The notes under the pieces were generated by a model. The model was not told where the DNA came from, ran no database searches, and saw nothing but the letters and a program-made list of their open reading frames with translations. A program made the position numbers and the translations under genes. Below are positions 1-10,777 of a stretch of DNA of 64,000 nucleotides, in pieces (positions within the stretch are counted from its first letter, which is position 1; every line of letters begins with the position of its first letter). Origin of the DNA: Ramlibacter pinisoli (GTDB taxonomy: Bacteria; Pseudomonadota; Gammaproteobacteria; Burkholderiales; Burkholderiaceae_C); NCBI RefSeq assembly GCF_009758015.1, contig NZ_WSEL01000009.1, positions 1,971,501 through 2,035,500 of the forward strand. The letters are read 5' to 3'.

Positions 1-425
1 CGGGCGGCCAGGTCGTCGCCGGTGCGCCGCTTGGCGTCGATGGCCACGACGATGCACTGGGCGCCGTACTTGGCGGAGGCGGCGCTGATCACGTCGGGGT
101 TGGCAATGGCGGCCGAGTTGAAGCTGGTCTTGTCGGCGCCGGCATTGAGCAGGCGGCGCACGTCCTCGACGGTGCGCACGCCCCCGCCCACGGTCAGCGG
201 GATGAACACCTGGGCCGCAACGGCCTCGATGATGTGCAGGATGAGGTCACGGCCGTCGCTGGTGGCCGTGATGTCCAGGAAGGTCAGTTCGTCGGCGCCC
301 TGCTCGTTGTAGCGGGCGGCGATCTCCACCGGATCGCCGGCGTCGCGCAGCTCGACGAAATTGACGCCCTTGACGACCCGGCCGCCGGTGACGTCCAGGC
401 AGGGAATGATGCGTTTGGCCAGCAT
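1..425 (-). CDS. hisF: Imidazole glycerol phosphate synthase subunit HisF (N-terminal part)
   Basis: Cyclase subunit of IGP synthase; with HisH it converts PRFAR plus glutamine-derived ammonia into imidazole glycerol phosphate and AICAR, cytosolic, histidine pathway. The visible 141 residues start [11 protein letters not shown] and hold both catalytic aspartates of the (beta/alpha)8 barrel, D11 (in PCLD) and D130 (in VAIDAKR), plus the phosphate-binding GGGVRT loop around residues 80-85. The gene runs off the left edge, so roughly the last 45 percent of a normal ~255-residue protein is missing from view, not necessarily from the genome. It is the last visible gene of the his run and lies 64 bases after hisA. 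Confidence 0.97.
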   Translation of the reverse strand, partial: MLAKRIIPCLDVTGGRVVKGVNFVELRDAGDPVEIAARYNEQGADELTFLDITATSDGRDLILHIIEAVAAQVFIPLTVGGGVRTVEDVRRLLNAGADKTSFNSAAIANPDVISAASAKYGAQCIVVAIDAKRRTGDDLAA

Positions 426-489
426 GGGAGGTTCGGCGTGGGGCCGGGCGCGTCGAGCGGATGGGCGCTGAACGCCGGCCGGCCGGCGC

Positions 490-1233
490 TCAGCCCTTGG
501 TGAGTTCGTCGGCCTTGGCCTGGGCCTGGGCGAAGTCGAGGTCGCCGGAGTAGATGGCTCGGCCGCAGATGACACCCTCGACGCCTTCGTCCTCGACGGC
601 GCACAGCTTCTCGATGTCGGCCAGCCCGGACAGGCCGCCGGAGGCGATGACCGGGATCTGCAGCGATTGCGCCAGCTTCACGGTGGCGTCGATGTTGATG
701 CCGGTGAGCATGCCGTCGCGGCCGATGTCGGTGTAGACGATCGATTCGACGCCCCAGTCCTCGAACTTGCGCGCCAGGTCGACCACCTCGTGGCCGGTGA
801 GCTTGCTCCAGCCGTCGGTGGCGACCTTGCCGTCCTTGGCGTCCAGGCCGACGATGATGTGGCCGCCGAACGCGCTGCAGGCGTCCTTCAGGAAGCCCGG
901 GTTCTTGACCGCCGCGGTGCCGATGATCACGTAGCGCAGGCCGCCGTCGATGTACTTCTCGATGGTGTCGAGGTCGCGGATGCCGCCGCCGAGCTGAACC
1001 GGGATGTCGTCGCCGACGGCCTTCAGGATGGCGCGGACGGCGGCGAAGTTCTGCGGCTTGCCGGCGAACGCACCGTTGAGGTCGACCAGGTGCAGCCGGC
1101 GTGCGCCCTTGGCCAGCCAGTTGCGCGCCATCGCGGCCGGATCCTCGCTGAACACCGTGGCCTGGTCCATGTCCCCCTGCTTGAGGCGCACGCAGTGGCC
1201 GTCCTTCAGGTCGATGGCGGGAATGAGGAGCAT
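490..1233 (-). CDS. hisA: ProFAR isomerase HisA
   Basis: 1-(5-phosphoribosyl)-5-[(5-phosphoribosylamino)methylideneamino]imidazole-4-carboxamide isomerase, an Amadori-type rearrangement that feeds HisF/HisH. The 247-residue (beta/alpha)8 barrel is normal length. It shows the paired catalytic aspartates D8 (IPAIDLKDG) and D131 (VGLDAKDG), the LGGGIRD phosphate loop near residue 81, and a second half GGLSGL loop typical of the duplicated half-barrel. It sits between hisH and hisF on the minus strand, 54 bases after hisH. No regulatory signal is visible between them, so it is probably translated from the same message. Confidence 0.97.
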   Translation of the reverse strand: MLLIPAIDLKDGHCVRLKQGDMDQATVFSEDPAAMARNWLAKGARRLHLVDLNGAFAGKPQNFAAVRAILKAVGDDIPVQLGGGIRDLDTIEKYIDGGLRYVIIGTAAVKNPGFLKDACSAFGGHIIVGLDAKDGKVATDGWSKLTGHEVVDLARKFEDWGVESIVYTDIGRDGMLTGINIDATVKLAQSLQIPVIASGGLSGLADIEKLCAVEDEGVEGVICGRAIYSGDLDFAQAQAKADELTKG

Positions 1234-1287
1234 TGATCGGCGGGGAGGTGGGCTGCGGTTGGGGCAGCCATCGCGTTGCGCGATGGC

Positions 1288-1932
1288 TCAGGGTTTCCAG
1301 CGCAGGAAGTTTCGGTAGAGGGCCAGGCCGGCGTCGGCGCTTTTCTCGGGGTGGAACTGGGTCGCGAAAATATTATCGCGGGCCAGCGCGGCGGTAAAGC
1401 GCCCGCCGTAGTCCGCCTCGCCCGCGCTGTGGCGCGCATCCGACGGCTGGGCGTAGAAGCTGTGGACGAAATAGAACCAGGCACCCTCGTCGATGCCGGC
1501 CCACAGGGGGTGCGGCTGCGACTGGAAGACGCGGTTCCAGCCCATCTGCGGCACCTTGAAGCGGCTGCCGTCGGGCTGCAGGCGGCCCGCCAGCTCGAAC
1601 CGGCGCACCGCCCCGGGAATCAGGCCCAGGCCGTCGCTCGGCCCCTCCTCGCTGCGGTCCAGGAGCATCTGCATGCCCACGCAGACGCCGAACAGCGGCT
1701 TGGCGGCGGCCGCCTCCAGCACGGCCGGCAGCAGGCCGGAGTCGCGCAGTTCGCGCATGCAGTCGGGCATGGCACCCTGGCCGGGCAGGACGACGCGCTC
1801 GGCCGCCCGGACCTCCTCGGGACGGGAGGTGACGACCACCTCCAGGCCGGTGCCGCTGGCGGCGTGCTGCACCGCCTGCGAGACCGACCGCAGGTTCCCC
1901 ATGCCGTAATCGACGACCGCTACCGTTTGCAT
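1288..1932 (-). CDS. hisH: Imidazole glycerol phosphate synthase glutaminase subunit HisH
   Basis: Class I glutamine amidotransferase that supplies ammonia to HisF through the barrel tunnel. The chosen start ([14 protein letters not shown]) matches the family N terminus; an upstream in-frame Met would add 25 arginine/proline-rich residues that look non-native. At 214 residues it is family length. The catalytic triad is visible: nucleophile C84 in [10 protein letters not shown], and H194/E196 in QFHPEKS near the C terminus. It lies between hisB (28 bases) and hisA on the same strand. Confidence 0.96.
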   Translation of the reverse strand: MQTVAVVDYGMGNLRSVSQAVQHAASGTGLEVVVTSRPEEVRAAERVVLPGQGAMPDCMRELRDSGLLPAVLEAAAAKPLFGVCVGMQMLLDRSEEGPSDGLGLIPGAVRRFELAGRLQPDGSRFKVPQMGWNRVFQSQPHPLWAGIDEGAWFYFVHSFYAQPSDARHSAGEADYGGRFTAALARDNIFATQFHPEKSADAGLALYRNFLRWKP

Positions 1933-1960
1933 TCGGGCTGGGACCGGGCCGCGGACGCGG

Positions 1961-2557
1961 TCAGAGCGACCCCTTGGTGGACGGAATGGTGCCGGCCGCA
2001 CGCGCATCGAGCTCGACCGCCATGCGCAGGGCCCGGGCGAACGCCTTGAAGACGGTCTCGCACTGGTGGTGGGCGTTGTCGCCGCGCAGGTTGTCGATGT
2101 GCAGGGTCACAAAGGCGTGGTTGGCGAAGCCCTGGAAGAACTCATGCGCCAGCTGGGTGTCGAAGGTGCCGATCATGCCGCTCTTGAACGGCACGTTCAT
2201 GACCAGGCCGGGGCGGCCGGAGAAGTCGATCACCACCCGCGACAGCGCCTCGTCGAGCGGCACGTAGGCATGGCCGTAGCGGCGGATGCCTCTCTTGTCG
2301 CCGAGGGCCTGGGCCACTGCCTGCCCGATGGTGATGCCGACGTCCTCCACCGTGTGGTGGCCGTCGATGTGCAGGTCGCCCTGCGCCTGCACGTCCAGGT
2401 CGATCAGGCCGTGGCGGGCGATCTGGTCGAGCATGTGGTCGAAGAAGCCGATGCCGGTGGCAAGGTTGGCCTTGCCGGTGCCGTCCAGGCCGACGCGCGC
2501 CGTGATGCGGGTCTCGGCGGTGTTGCGGGTGATCTCGGCGGTGCGTTCCATGGTCAT
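1961..2557 (-). CDS. hisB: Imidazoleglycerol-phosphate dehydratase HisB
   Basis: Manganese-dependent dehydration of imidazole glycerol phosphate to imidazole acetol phosphate. This is the monofunctional 198-residue form, without the N-terminal histidinol phosphatase domain found in enterobacterial HisB, so the phosphatase must be encoded elsewhere. Metal-binding histidine motifs are clear: [16 protein letters not shown] and, in the second half, HIDN and NAHHQCE. Its ATG overlaps the hisC stop by four bases (ATGA), implying translational coupling. A second Met two codons in (MTMERTAE) is an alternative start. Confidence 0.96.
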   Translation of the reverse strand: MTMERTAEITRNTAETRITARVGLDGTGKANLATGIGFFDHMLDQIARHGLIDLDVQAQGDLHIDGHHTVEDVGITIGQAVAQALGDKRGIRRYGHAYVPLDEALSRVVIDFSGRPGLVMNVPFKSGMIGTFDTQLAHEFFQGFANHAFVTLHIDNLRGDNAHHQCETVFKAFARALRMAVELDARAAGTIPSTKGSL

Positions 2558-3633
2558 AGGCTTGCCTGCAGGGCCGCCAGCATCTGCGCGTTCTCGTCGG
2601 TGGTTCCGACCGTCAGGCGCAGGCAGTTGGCCAACAAGGGATGCATTCTAGAAACGTTCTTGACGAGCACGCCGCGGGCCTTCATGCCCTCGAAGGAGCG
2701 GGCGGCTTCCGGCACCCGCACCAGGATCATGTTGGCGTCGCTGCGCCAGGCCCGCACGCCCGGCATGGCGTCCAGCCGGTCCAGCAGCAGGGCGCGCTCG
2801 CGCCGCAGCTCGGCCGCCTGCTGGTGGAACACGTCCGCGTGCTCCAGGGCGAACAGGGCCGCCTCGCAGTTCAGGACGCTGACGTTGTAGGGCGGCCGCA
2901 CCTTGTCGACCTGCGCGATCAGCGCGGCCGGCCCGACCATGTAGCCGAGGCGGACCCCCGCCAGACCGAACTTGCTCAGCGTGCGCATCAGCAGCACATG
3001 CGGATGGCGGGTGAGGCGGTCGAGGTAGCTGCGGCTGGCGAACGGCTGGTACGCCTCGTCCATCACCACCAGCCCCGGCGCGGCCTCGACGATGCGCTCG
3101 ATGACGCCGTCGTCCCACAGGTTGGCGGTGGGGTTGTTGGGGTAGGCCAGGTAGATGATGGACGGCTGGTGGGTGGCGATGGCCTCCAGCATTGCGCTCT
3201 CGTCGAGCTCGAAGTCGGGCGTGAGGTCCACGCCGACGAACTTCAGGCCCTGCAGTTGCGCGCTCATGCCGTACATGACGAAACCCGGCAGCGGCGCCAG
3301 GATGGACGCACCGGGCACGTCGCAGGCCATGGCCAGCAGCGAGATCAGCTCGTCCGACCCGTTGCCCAGCATCAGGTCGTAGCCGTCCGGCACCTGCGCA
3401 TAGGCCTTCAGGGCGGCGCGCAGGGTGTCGACCCGTTCGCCCGGATAGCGGTTGAGCGCGACGGCGCCCAGCCGCGCGCCGAGCGCCTGCTGCAGGTTGG
3501 CGGGAAGCCGGTGCGGGTTCTCCATCGCGTCCAGCTTCACCAGCCCGGCCGACGGCTGCACCGCATAGGCGTGCATGCCCTGCACGTCCTGGCGGATCAG
3601 GCGCGCCAGCTGCGGCGGCAGGGTCGCGGTCAT
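2554..3633 (-). CDS. hisC: Histidinol-phosphate aminotransferase HisC
   Basis: PLP-dependent fold-type I aminotransferase converting imidazole acetol phosphate and glutamate to histidinol phosphate. The 359-residue protein starts [14 protein letters not shown] at the ATGA overlap with the hisD stop. Visible landmarks are the substrate/cofactor motifs GNGSDELI (residues 90-97), YPNNPT (164-169), MDEAYQ (191-196) and the Schiff-base lysine K221 in [10 protein letters not shown], followed by the RLGY loop. Its stop overlaps the hisB start by four bases. An upstream in-frame open stretch is only the shadow of hisD and was not used. Confidence 0.96.
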   Translation of the reverse strand: MTATLPPQLARLIRQDVQGMHAYAVQPSAGLVKLDAMENPHRLPANLQQALGARLGAVALNRYPGERVDTLRAALKAYAQVPDGYDLMLGNGSDELISLLAMACDVPGASILAPLPGFVMYGMSAQLQGLKFVGVDLTPDFELDESAMLEAIATHQPSIIYLAYPNNPTANLWDDGVIERIVEAAPGLVVMDEAYQPFASRSYLDRLTRHPHVLLMRTLSKFGLAGVRLGYMVGPAALIAQVDKVRPPYNVSVLNCEAALFALEHADVFHQQAAELRRERALLLDRLDAMPGVRAWRSDANMILVRVPEAARSFEGMKARGVLVKNVSRMHPLLANCLRLTVGTTDENAQMLAALQASL

Positions 3634-4949
3634 GGCTTGATCCTCATCTCGGCGGCGCGGGCATGGGCCTGCAGGCCCTCGCCATGGGCCAGCACCGAAG
3701 CGATGCGGCCGAGCGACTGCGCGCCCTGCTCGCTCACCTCGATCAGGCTGCTGCGCTTCTGGAAGTCGTACACGCCCAGCGGGCTGGAAAAGCGCGCCGT
3801 GCTGCTGGTGGGCAGCACGTGGTTGGGACCGGCGCAGTAGTCGCCCAGGCTCTCGCTCGTGTAGCCGCCCAGGAAGATGGCGCCGGCGTGCCGCAGCAGC
3901 GGCTCCCAGCGGTGCGGCTCGGCGCTGGCGATCTCCAGGTGCTCGGGGGCGATGCGGTTGCTGATGGCGCAGGCCTCGTCCATCGACCGGGTCTGGATCA
4001 GCGCGCCGCGGCCGTTGAGCGAGGCGGCGACGATGGCCGCGCGCGGCAGCTCCGGCAGCAGGCGGTCGATGGCCTGCTGCACCTGTGCGATGTAGCCGGC
4101 GTCGGGGCACAGCAGGATGCTCTGGGCCAGTTCGTCGTGTTCGGCCTGCGAGAACAGGTCCATCGCCACCCAGTCGGCCGGCGTGGACCCGTCGGCCAGC
4201 ACCAGGATCTCGCTCGGGCCGGCGATCATGTCGATGCCGACCTGGCCGAACACGCGCCGCTTGGCGCTGGCCACGTAGGCGTTGCCCGGGCCGGTGATCT
4301 TGTCCACCCGCGGCACCGTCGCCGTGCCGTAGGCCAGCGCCGCGATGGCCTGGGCGCCGCCGATGGTGAAGGCGCGGGTGACGCCGGCCACGTGCGCCGC
4401 CGCCAGCACCAGCGGGTTGCGCTCGCCGCGCGGGGTCGGCACCACCATGATGATCTCGCCGACGCCGGCCACGTGGGCGGGGATGGCGTTCATCAGCACC
4501 GACGACGGGTAGGCCGCCTTGCCGCCGGGCACGTAGATGCCCACCCGGTCCAGCGGCGTGACCTTCTGTCCCAGCAGCGTGCCGTCGGCGTCGCGGTAGG
4601 TCCAGCTCTCGCCGCTCGCGCGCTTCTGGGCCTCGTGGTAGCTGCGCACGCGGGCGGCGGCCGCCTCGAGCGCCTGGCGCTGCGCGGCCGGCAAGCCGTC
4701 GAAGGCCGCCTTCAGTTCCGCCGGCGCCAGCTCCAGCGCCTGCATCGCATCGGCCGGCAGACCGTCGAAGCGGCCGGTGAACTCGAGCACGGCGGCATCG
4801 CCGCGCGCGCGCACGGCGGCCAGGATGTCGGTGACCGCCTGCTCCACCTGGGCGTCGGTGTCGGCCGACCAATGCAGGCGGGCCTGGAACGCGGCCTCGA
4901 AGCCGGCATCGGCGGTGGACAGGCGCAGGGGGCGGGCTTGCAGGGTCAT
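3630..4949 (-). CDS. hisD: Histidinol dehydrogenase HisD
   Basis: Zinc-dependent NAD-linked enzyme that oxidises histidinol to histidine in two steps, the final reactions of the pathway. The 439-residue length is typical. Family motifs seen are [11 protein letters not shown] in the central NAD-binding part, SQAEHDE with the zinc/catalytic histidine, IAPEHLEI, and the C-terminal [11 protein letters not shown] and [14 protein letters not shown] blocks. It follows hisG by four bases and overlaps hisC by four. No truncation or substitution of the recognisable metal ligands was noticed. Confidence 0.97.
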   Translation of the reverse strand: MTLQARPLRLSTADAGFEAAFQARLHWSADTDAQVEQAVTDILAAVRARGDAAVLEFTGRFDGLPADAMQALELAPAELKAAFDGLPAAQRQALEAAAARVRSYHEAQKRASGESWTYRDADGTLLGQKVTPLDRVGIYVPGGKAAYPSSVLMNAIPAHVAGVGEIIMVVPTPRGERNPLVLAAAHVAGVTRAFTIGGAQAIAALAYGTATVPRVDKITGPGNAYVASAKRRVFGQVGIDMIAGPSEILVLADGSTPADWVAMDLFSQAEHDELAQSILLCPDAGYIAQVQQAIDRLLPELPRAAIVAASLNGRGALIQTRSMDEACAISNRIAPEHLEIASAEPHRWEPLLRHAGAIFLGGYTSESLGDYCAGPNHVLPTSSTARFSSPLGVYDFQKRSSLIEVSEQGAQSLGRIASVLAHGEGLQAHARAAEMRIKP

Positions 4950-4953
4950 CGCG

Positions 4954-5600
4954 TCAGGCGGCGGGCACGGCCCGCGCGAAGGCGTCGATCAGGCGGCGCA
5001 TCGGCGCCTGCTTCAACTTGAGCGCAGCCTGGTTGACGACCAGGCGTGAGCTGATGTCCATGATGCGCTCGACCTCCACCAGGTGGTTGGCCTTGAGCGT
5101 GTTGCCGGTGGAGACGAGGTCGACGATGGCGTCGGCCAGGCCGGTGAGCGGCGCCAGCTCCATGCTGCCGTACAGCTTGATCAGGTCGACGTGCACGCCC
5201 TTGGCGGCGAAGAACTCGCGCGCGATGCCCACGTACTTGGTGGCGACCCGCAGGCGCGAACCCTGGCGCACCGCATTGGCATAGTCGAAGTCGGCCCGCA
5301 CGGCGACGCTGACGCGGCACTTGGCGATCTGCAGGTCCAGCGGCTGGTACAGGCCCTGGTTGCCGTGCTCGATCAGGGTGTCCAGGCCGGTGACGCCCAG
5401 GTCGGCACCGCCGTACTGCACGTAGGTGGGCACGTCGGTGGCGCGCACCAGCACCACGCGCACGCCGGGATCGTTGGTGGCCAGGATCAGCTTGCGCGAT
5501 TTCTCCGGGTCCTCGGACACCTCGATGCCCGCTTCGCGCAGCAGCGGCAGCGTCTCGTCGAAGATGCGGCCCTTGGACAGGGCCAGCGTGATCATCTGGC

Positions 5601-5604
<4 letters not shown>
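4954..5604 (-). CDS. hisG: ATP phosphoribosyltransferase, short form HisG
   Basis: First committed step of histidine synthesis: ATP plus PRPP to phosphoribosyl-ATP. At 216 residues this is the short HisG(S) form, which lacks the C-terminal ACT-like feedback domain; in known bacteria this form works with the regulatory subunit HisZ. No hisZ is in the window, so it must lie elsewhere if the rule holds. Visible motifs include the N-terminal [26 protein letters not shown] and the C-terminal [17 protein letters not shown]-binding loop. Its start overlaps the murA stop by four bases. Confidence 0.96.
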
Positions 5605-6869
<1,265 letters not shown>

Positions 6870-6870
6870 C

Positions 6871-7119
6871 TCAGGATTGGTGGTGTTGCGCGGCCCACTC
6901 GGCCGGCGTGAACGTCTTCATCGACAAGGCATGCACCTCGTCGGTCTGCATTCTCGCACCCAGGGTGGCGTAGACCCGCTGGTGGCGCTGGATCGACCGC
7001 CTGCCCTCGAACTCGGGCGAGACGATGACGGCCGACCAGTGGCGGCCGTCGCCCTCGACCACGAGATGGTCACAGGCCAGGCCGGCGGCGATGATGGAGC
7101 GCAGTTCCTCGGCAGTCAT
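6871..7119 (-). CDS. ibaG: BolA/IbaG family protein
   Basis: Small BolA-fold protein of 82 residues, beginning [14 protein letters not shown]. The family partners with monothiol glutaredoxins in iron-sulfur cluster handling; the position directly before murA is that of IbaG (YrbA) rather than BolA itself. The conserved core [32 protein letters not shown] is followed by [13 protein letters not shown]. Within this family the conserved histidine of RHQ is a cluster-ligand candidate. It is 10 bases from the ABC permease stop and adjacent to murA, so it belongs to the same operon. Confidence 0.93.
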   Translation of the reverse strand: MTAEELRSIIAAGLACDHLVVEGDGRHWSAVIVSPEFEGRRSIQRHQRVYATLGARMQTDEVHALSMKTFTPAEWAAQHHQS

Positions 7120-7129
7120 GGATGGGGCC

Positions 7130-7945
7130 TTACCCGCGGATCTTGTAGCCGATGCGCAGCAGGTGCACGGCGATGGCGCTGACGACCAGCATCGCGCCGC
7201 CGACGACGGCCAGGCTGGTCCAGGGTGAGACGTCGCTCACGCCGAAGAAGCCGTAGCGGAAGCCGTCGATCATGTAGAAGAAGGGATTGAGGTGGCTCAC
7301 GCCCTGCCAGAACGCCGGCAGCGAATGGATGGAATAGAACACGCCCGACAGGAAGGTCATGGGCATGATCACGAAGTTCTGGAACGCGGCCATCTGGTCG
7401 AACTTCTCGGCCCACAGGCCCGCGATCAGGCCCAGCGCGCCCAGCATGGCGGCGCCCAGCAGCGCGAACACCACGATCCACACCGGCGCCACGAAGCCGG
7501 GCACGGCGAACAGCGACGTCACGACCAGGACCCCCAGGCCGACCGCCAGCCCGCGCGCGACCGACGAGCCGACATAGGCGATGAACCAGCTCCAGTGCGA
7601 CAGCGGCGTCAGCAGCACGAACACCAGGTTGCCCATGATCTTGCTCTGGATCAGCGACGAGGAGCTGTTGGCGAACGCGTTCTGCAGCACGCTCATCATC
7701 ACCAGGCCGGGCACGAGGAAGGCGGTGTACGGGATGGTGCCGTAGACCTTGACCTGGCCTTCCAGCACGTGGCCGAAGATCAGCAGGTACAGCATGGCGG
7801 TGAGGACCGGGGCCGCCACCGTCTGGAAGCTCACCTTCCAGAACCGCAGGATCTCCTTGTACAGCAGCGTGCGCCAGCCGCTCAGGGCCGCCACGGCCAG
7901 CGGGCCGCGCACCGGCGCGGCGACGTCGTCGGGCACGGCGCTCAT
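7130..7945 (-). CDS. ABC-2 type transporter permease
   Basis: Integral membrane subunit of an ABC exporter, 271 residues, with about six hydrophobic segments and the ABC-2 family pattern (FLVPGLVMMSVLQNAFANSSSS, then MTFLSGVFYSIHSLP). It resembles the YadH group. Its start overlaps the stop of the ATPase gene by four bases, so the two form a pair. The substrate is unknown. Its place between the Mla genes and ibaG/murA makes an envelope substrate plausible, but that is inference from context only. Confidence 0.9.
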   Translation of the reverse strand: MSAVPDDVAAPVRGPLAVAALSGWRTLLYKEILRFWKVSFQTVAAPVLTAMLYLLIFGHVLEGQVKVYGTIPYTAFLVPGLVMMSVLQNAFANSSSSLIQSKIMGNLVFVLLTPLSHWSWFIAYVGSSVARGLAVGLGVLVVTSLFAVPGFVAPVWIVVFALLGAAMLGALGLIAGLWAEKFDQMAAFQNFVIMPMTFLSGVFYSIHSLPAFWQGVSHLNPFFYMIDGFRYGFFGVSDVSPWTSLAVVGGAMLVVSAIAVHLLRIGYKIRG

Positions 7946-8865
7946 GCGGCCACCCGTTGCTGGTACTCGGCCGACATGACGTCCAGGAACACGTCCTCCA
8001 GGTCCGGCTTGCGGATCTCGACGTCCTCGACCCGCAGGCCGGCCTGGCGGATCGCCGCCAGGTAGTTCTCGATCTCGTGCGCGTCGTGCGCGGGCAGCTG
8101 CACGATGCGGCCGGTGACGCGCGCCTTGGCGGCGAATTCGGCCGGCAGCTGCTGGTCGAGCTTGAAGCGCAGCACGTTGCTGGAGGCCGCCTTGAGCAGG
8201 TCACTGGTGCGCTCGAGCGCCACCACGCGGCCGGTCTTGAGCATCGCGATGCGATGGCACAGGGCCTCGGCTTCCTCCAGGTAATGGGTCGTCAGCAGCA
8301 CGGTGTGGCCTTCGCGGTGGAGGCGGGCGATGAACTGCCACAGGGTCTGCCGCAGCTCCACGTCGACGCCGGCGGTGGGTTCGTCCAGCACGATGACCGG
8401 CGGCTTGTGGACCAGCGCCTGGGCCACCAGCACGCGCCGCTTCATTCCGCCGGACAGCTGGCGCATGTTGGCGTTGGCCTTGTCGGCCAGGCCCAGGCTC
8501 TCGAGCAGTTCCGAGATCCAGGCCTCGTTGCGGCGCACGCCGAAGTAGCCCGACTGGATGCGCAGCGCCTCGCGCACCGTGAAGAACGGGTCGAACACCA
8601 GCTCCTGCGGCACCACGCCCAGCTGGCGCCGGGCCTGCGCGTAGTCGGCCTGCACGTCGTGGCCATGCACGCGAACCTTGCCGCTGGTGGCGCGCGACAG
8701 GCCGGCGAGGATGCTGATGAGGGTGGTCTTGCCGGCGCCGTTGGGCCCCAGCAGGCCGAAGAACTCGCCTTCGGCGATGTCGAAGCTCACGCCGTCGAGG
8801 GCGGTGAGGCTGCCGCGCGGGGACTGGAAGGTCTTGCTGACGGACTGGAACGAGATCGCGGGCAT
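7942..8865 (-). CDS. ABC transporter ATP-binding protein
   Basis: ATPase partner of the adjacent ABC-2 permease, YadG-like, 307 residues. Walker A is LLGPNGAGKTTLIS (about residues 38-51), the signature is LSGGMKRRVLVAQAL, Walker B is VIVLDEPTAGVD, and the H-loop is TTHYLEEAE. The start MPAISFQSVSKTF was chosen because it opens the nucleotide-binding domain; an upstream Met 18 codons earlier adds a non-conserved stretch. A ~75-base gap separates it from mlaB, the largest spacing in this part of the run, so an internal promoter is possible although none was identified. Confidence 0.92.
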   Translation of the reverse strand: MPAISFQSVSKTFQSPRGSLTALDGVSFDIAEGEFFGLLGPNGAGKTTLISILAGLSRATSGKVRVHGHDVQADYAQARRQLGVVPQELVFDPFFTVREALRIQSGYFGVRRNEAWISELLESLGLADKANANMRQLSGGMKRRVLVAQALVHKPPVIVLDEPTAGVDVELRQTLWQFIARLHREGHTVLLTTHYLEEAEALCHRIAMLKTGRVVALERTSDLLKAASSNVLRFKLDQQLPAEFAAKARVTGRIVQLPAHDAHEIENYLAAIRQAGLRVEDVEIRKPDLEDVFLDVMSAEYQQRVAA

Positions 8866-8940
8866 GGGAACCCGCCATTTTAGGCGCCGGTCCGGTTGCG
8901 GCCCGGCCGCCCGGCACAAGCCCCCACCATCCGCTGCGCC

Positions 8941-9213
8941 TCAAGCGGCCGGCTGCAGCAACTCGGACACGCCGTACACGACCGCCAGCTCGCGCAGGCG
9001 CGCCGGCATGTGGGCCACCGCGAAGGTCTTGCCCATGGCCAGCGCCTCGCGCCGGCACTCGAGCAGCACCGCAATCGCGGAGGAATCGAACGCCTGCAGC
9101 GGCGAGGCGTCGACCACCGCCTGCGGCTGCGATTCGGACTGCAAGGCCTGCGCCAGCATGCGGGCACAAGCCGCGGCCTGCGCGTGCGTGAGCTGCGTGG
9201 GTATGACCAGCAC
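8941..9213 (-). CDS. mlaB: STAS-domain protein MlaB
   Basis: Small cytosolic STAS protein that stabilises the MlaF ATPase in the MlaFEDB inner-membrane complex. The sequence reads VLVIPTQLTHAQAAACARML, then a conserved DASPLQAFDSSAIAVLLECRREAL core; the DSSAIAVLLE segment is the STAS phosphorylation-loop region with paired serines. No ATG is suitably placed. A GTG at 9213, 14 bases after the mlaC stop, gives 90 residues and is the best start, but an upstream alternative overlapping mlaC cannot be excluded. It follows mlaC, as in other betaproteobacterial mla operons. Confidence 0.82.
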   Translation of the reverse strand: MLVIPTQLTHAQAAACARMLAQALQSESQPQAVVDASPLQAFDSSAIAVLLECRREALAMGKTFAVAHMPARLRELAVVYGVSELLQPAA

Positions 9214-9227
9214 CGGCAGATCCGCGC

Positions 9228-9878
9228 TCAGCTCTTCTTGGAGCCGGCGTTGTTCTTGTTGCGGTCGGCCAGCGCGGTGATCAGGCCGTCCAGGCCCTTG
9301 GCATTGACCTCCTGCGCGAACTGGCTGCGGTAGGTCTCGACCAGCCACACGCCCAGCACGTTCAGGTTGTAGATCTTCCAGCCGGCGCCCTCGCCCGGCG
9401 TCTTTTCCATCCGGTAGTCGAGCTGGATCGGATCGCCGCGGCCGCGGATCTCGGTGCGCACGACCACTTCCTTGTCGTCCGGCGCCATGCGCAGCGGCTT
9501 GACCGTGATGACCTGGTCGTTCACCTGCGACAGGGCGCCCGAATAGGTGCGCACCAGCAGCGTCTTGAACTCTTCCTGCAGGCGTGACTTCTGCTCCGGC
9601 GTGGCCTGGCGCCAGGCCGGGCCGACGGACGCGGCCGTCATGCGCTGGAAGTTCACGTTCGGCATGATCTTGCTGTCGACCAGCGCGATGATCTTGTCGA
9701 TCTCCCCGGAACGGATGGACTTGTCGGCCTTGATGGCTCCCAGCGTTTCGTCGGAAATCCGCTTGATGAGCACGTCGGGCGCCTCGTCGGCCGCCCAGGA
9801 GACCGCCGGCATCAGGCCGCCGAAGGTGCCGACCAGGATGGCGGCAGCCGCCACGCGACCAAGATAACGTCTGTTCAT
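9228..9878 (-). CDS. mlaC: Periplasmic phospholipid-binding protein MlaC
   Basis: Soluble periplasmic shuttle of the Mla pathway, carrying phospholipid between the outer-membrane MlaA complex and the inner-membrane MlaFEDB complex. The 216-residue precursor starts MNRRYLGRVAAAAILVG and has a signal peptide with a probable AWA cleavage site (near residue 30). The mature part contains the family pattern FQRMTAASVGPAWRQATPEQKSRLQEEFKTLLVRTYSGAL. The start at 9878 was preferred over a Met 14 codons upstream because an AAAGG ribosome-binding site precedes it and the signal peptide begins there. It lies 107 bases after mlaA. Confidence 0.93.
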   Translation of the reverse strand: MNRRYLGRVAAAAILVGTFGGLMPAVSWAADEAPDVLIKRISDETLGAIKADKSIRSGEIDKIIALVDSKIMPNVNFQRMTAASVGPAWRQATPEQKSRLQEEFKTLLVRTYSGALSQVNDQVITVKPLRMAPDDKEVVVRTEIRGRGDPIQLDYRMEKTPGEGAGWKIYNLNVLGVWLVETYRSQFAQEVNAKGLDGLITALADRNKNNAGSKKS

Positions 9879-9985
9879 CGATTTTGACCTTTCTTTTGTT
9901 GCGGAACTCGTCCGCACCATGATTGGAATCGGCGCCCCGGGCGGGGTTTCCGCACCGGCACCGCCGCTTGCAACAGGCTGTGACC

Positions 9986-10777
9986 TCAGCGCGACGCCGG
10001 CGCCGCGGGCGGGCTCGCGGCCGGGGCCTCTTCCTTGTCGCTGCCGTCGTCGGAATTCTCCTCTTTGCCGGAGTCGAAGATCTCGGCCCGGCGGCGTTGC
10101 AGGTAGGCATCGCGGGTGAAGCTGTACTTGTCCAGGGCCGCGCCCTCCAGCACATCGCTCGCGCGCAGCAGGTTGGTCCGCACGTCGATCACGCGCAGGC
10201 CGATGAGGGTGTTGCGCGCCGCGTCCGGGCTCACGTGCGTGGTGATGTCGCCGCGCCAGTCGATCGGCAGCGCTGCCGTGTCGCGCAGCGTCGAGGGGCC
10301 CAGCAGCGGCAGCACCACGTAGGGGCCGGCCGGGATGCCCCAGCGTCCGAGGGTCTGGCCGAAGTCTTCCCGGTGGCGCTCAAGGTTCATGTCGCTGGCC
10401 ACGTCGAGCACGCCCAGCATGCCGATGGTGGTGTTGACGGAGAACCGCATCAGGCTCTCGGCCGCGAACTGCACCTTGAACTGCAGCAGGTTGTTCACCG
10501 TCGACCAGGCGTCGCCGATGTTGCCGAAGAAATTCGACACGCCGGTGCGCACCAGGGGCGGCACGGTGTCCCGGTAGAAAGTGGCTGTCGGCCTCAGCAG
10601 CACGTCGTCGAGGTCTTCGTTGAAACGGCTGACGCCGCGGTTCATCGGCTCCAGCGGGTCGCGCGGGTTGGCATTCGGCCCCGTGGCGCAGGCGCTGAGC
10701 GCCAGCACGACGGCCACCGCCAGCCCGGCAACCACGAAGCGCCGGCCGCGGCCGGTCGCGATCGGGTGATCAATCAT
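9986..10777 (-). CDS. mlaA: Outer-membrane lipoprotein MlaA (VacJ family)
   Basis: Outer-membrane component that extracts misplaced phospholipids from the outer leaflet. The 263-residue precursor has a lipoprotein signal peptide ending in the lipobox LSAC (Cys at about residue 30). Family motifs follow: RDPLEPMNRGVSRFNEDLD, VSNFFGNIGDAWSTVNNLLQ and GRWGIPAGPYVVLPLLGPSTLRD. A charged tail rich in Glu, Lys, Ala and Pro follows the domain. Its ATG overlaps the mlaD stop by four bases. In enterobacteria mlaA is unlinked; having it inside the mla operon is usual for betaproteobacteria. Confidence 0.95.
   Translation of the reverse strand: MIDHPIATGRGRRFVVAGLAVAVVLALSACATGPNANPRDPLEPMNRGVSRFNEDLDDVLLRPTATFYRDTVPPLVRTGVSNFFGNIGDAWSTVNNLLQFKVQFAAESLMRFSVNTTIGMLGVLDVASDMNLERHREDFGQTLGRWGIPAGPYVVLPLLGPSTLRDTAALPIDWRGDITTHVSPDAARNTLIGLRVIDVRTNLLRASDVLEGAALDKYSFTRDAYLQRRRAEIFDSGKEENSDDGSDKEEAPAASPPAAPASR

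Noticed and set aside
9879..9985. Gap between mlaA and mlaC as a separate promoter region
   Set aside because: A ribosome-binding site for mlaC is present but no -35/-10 pair was found.
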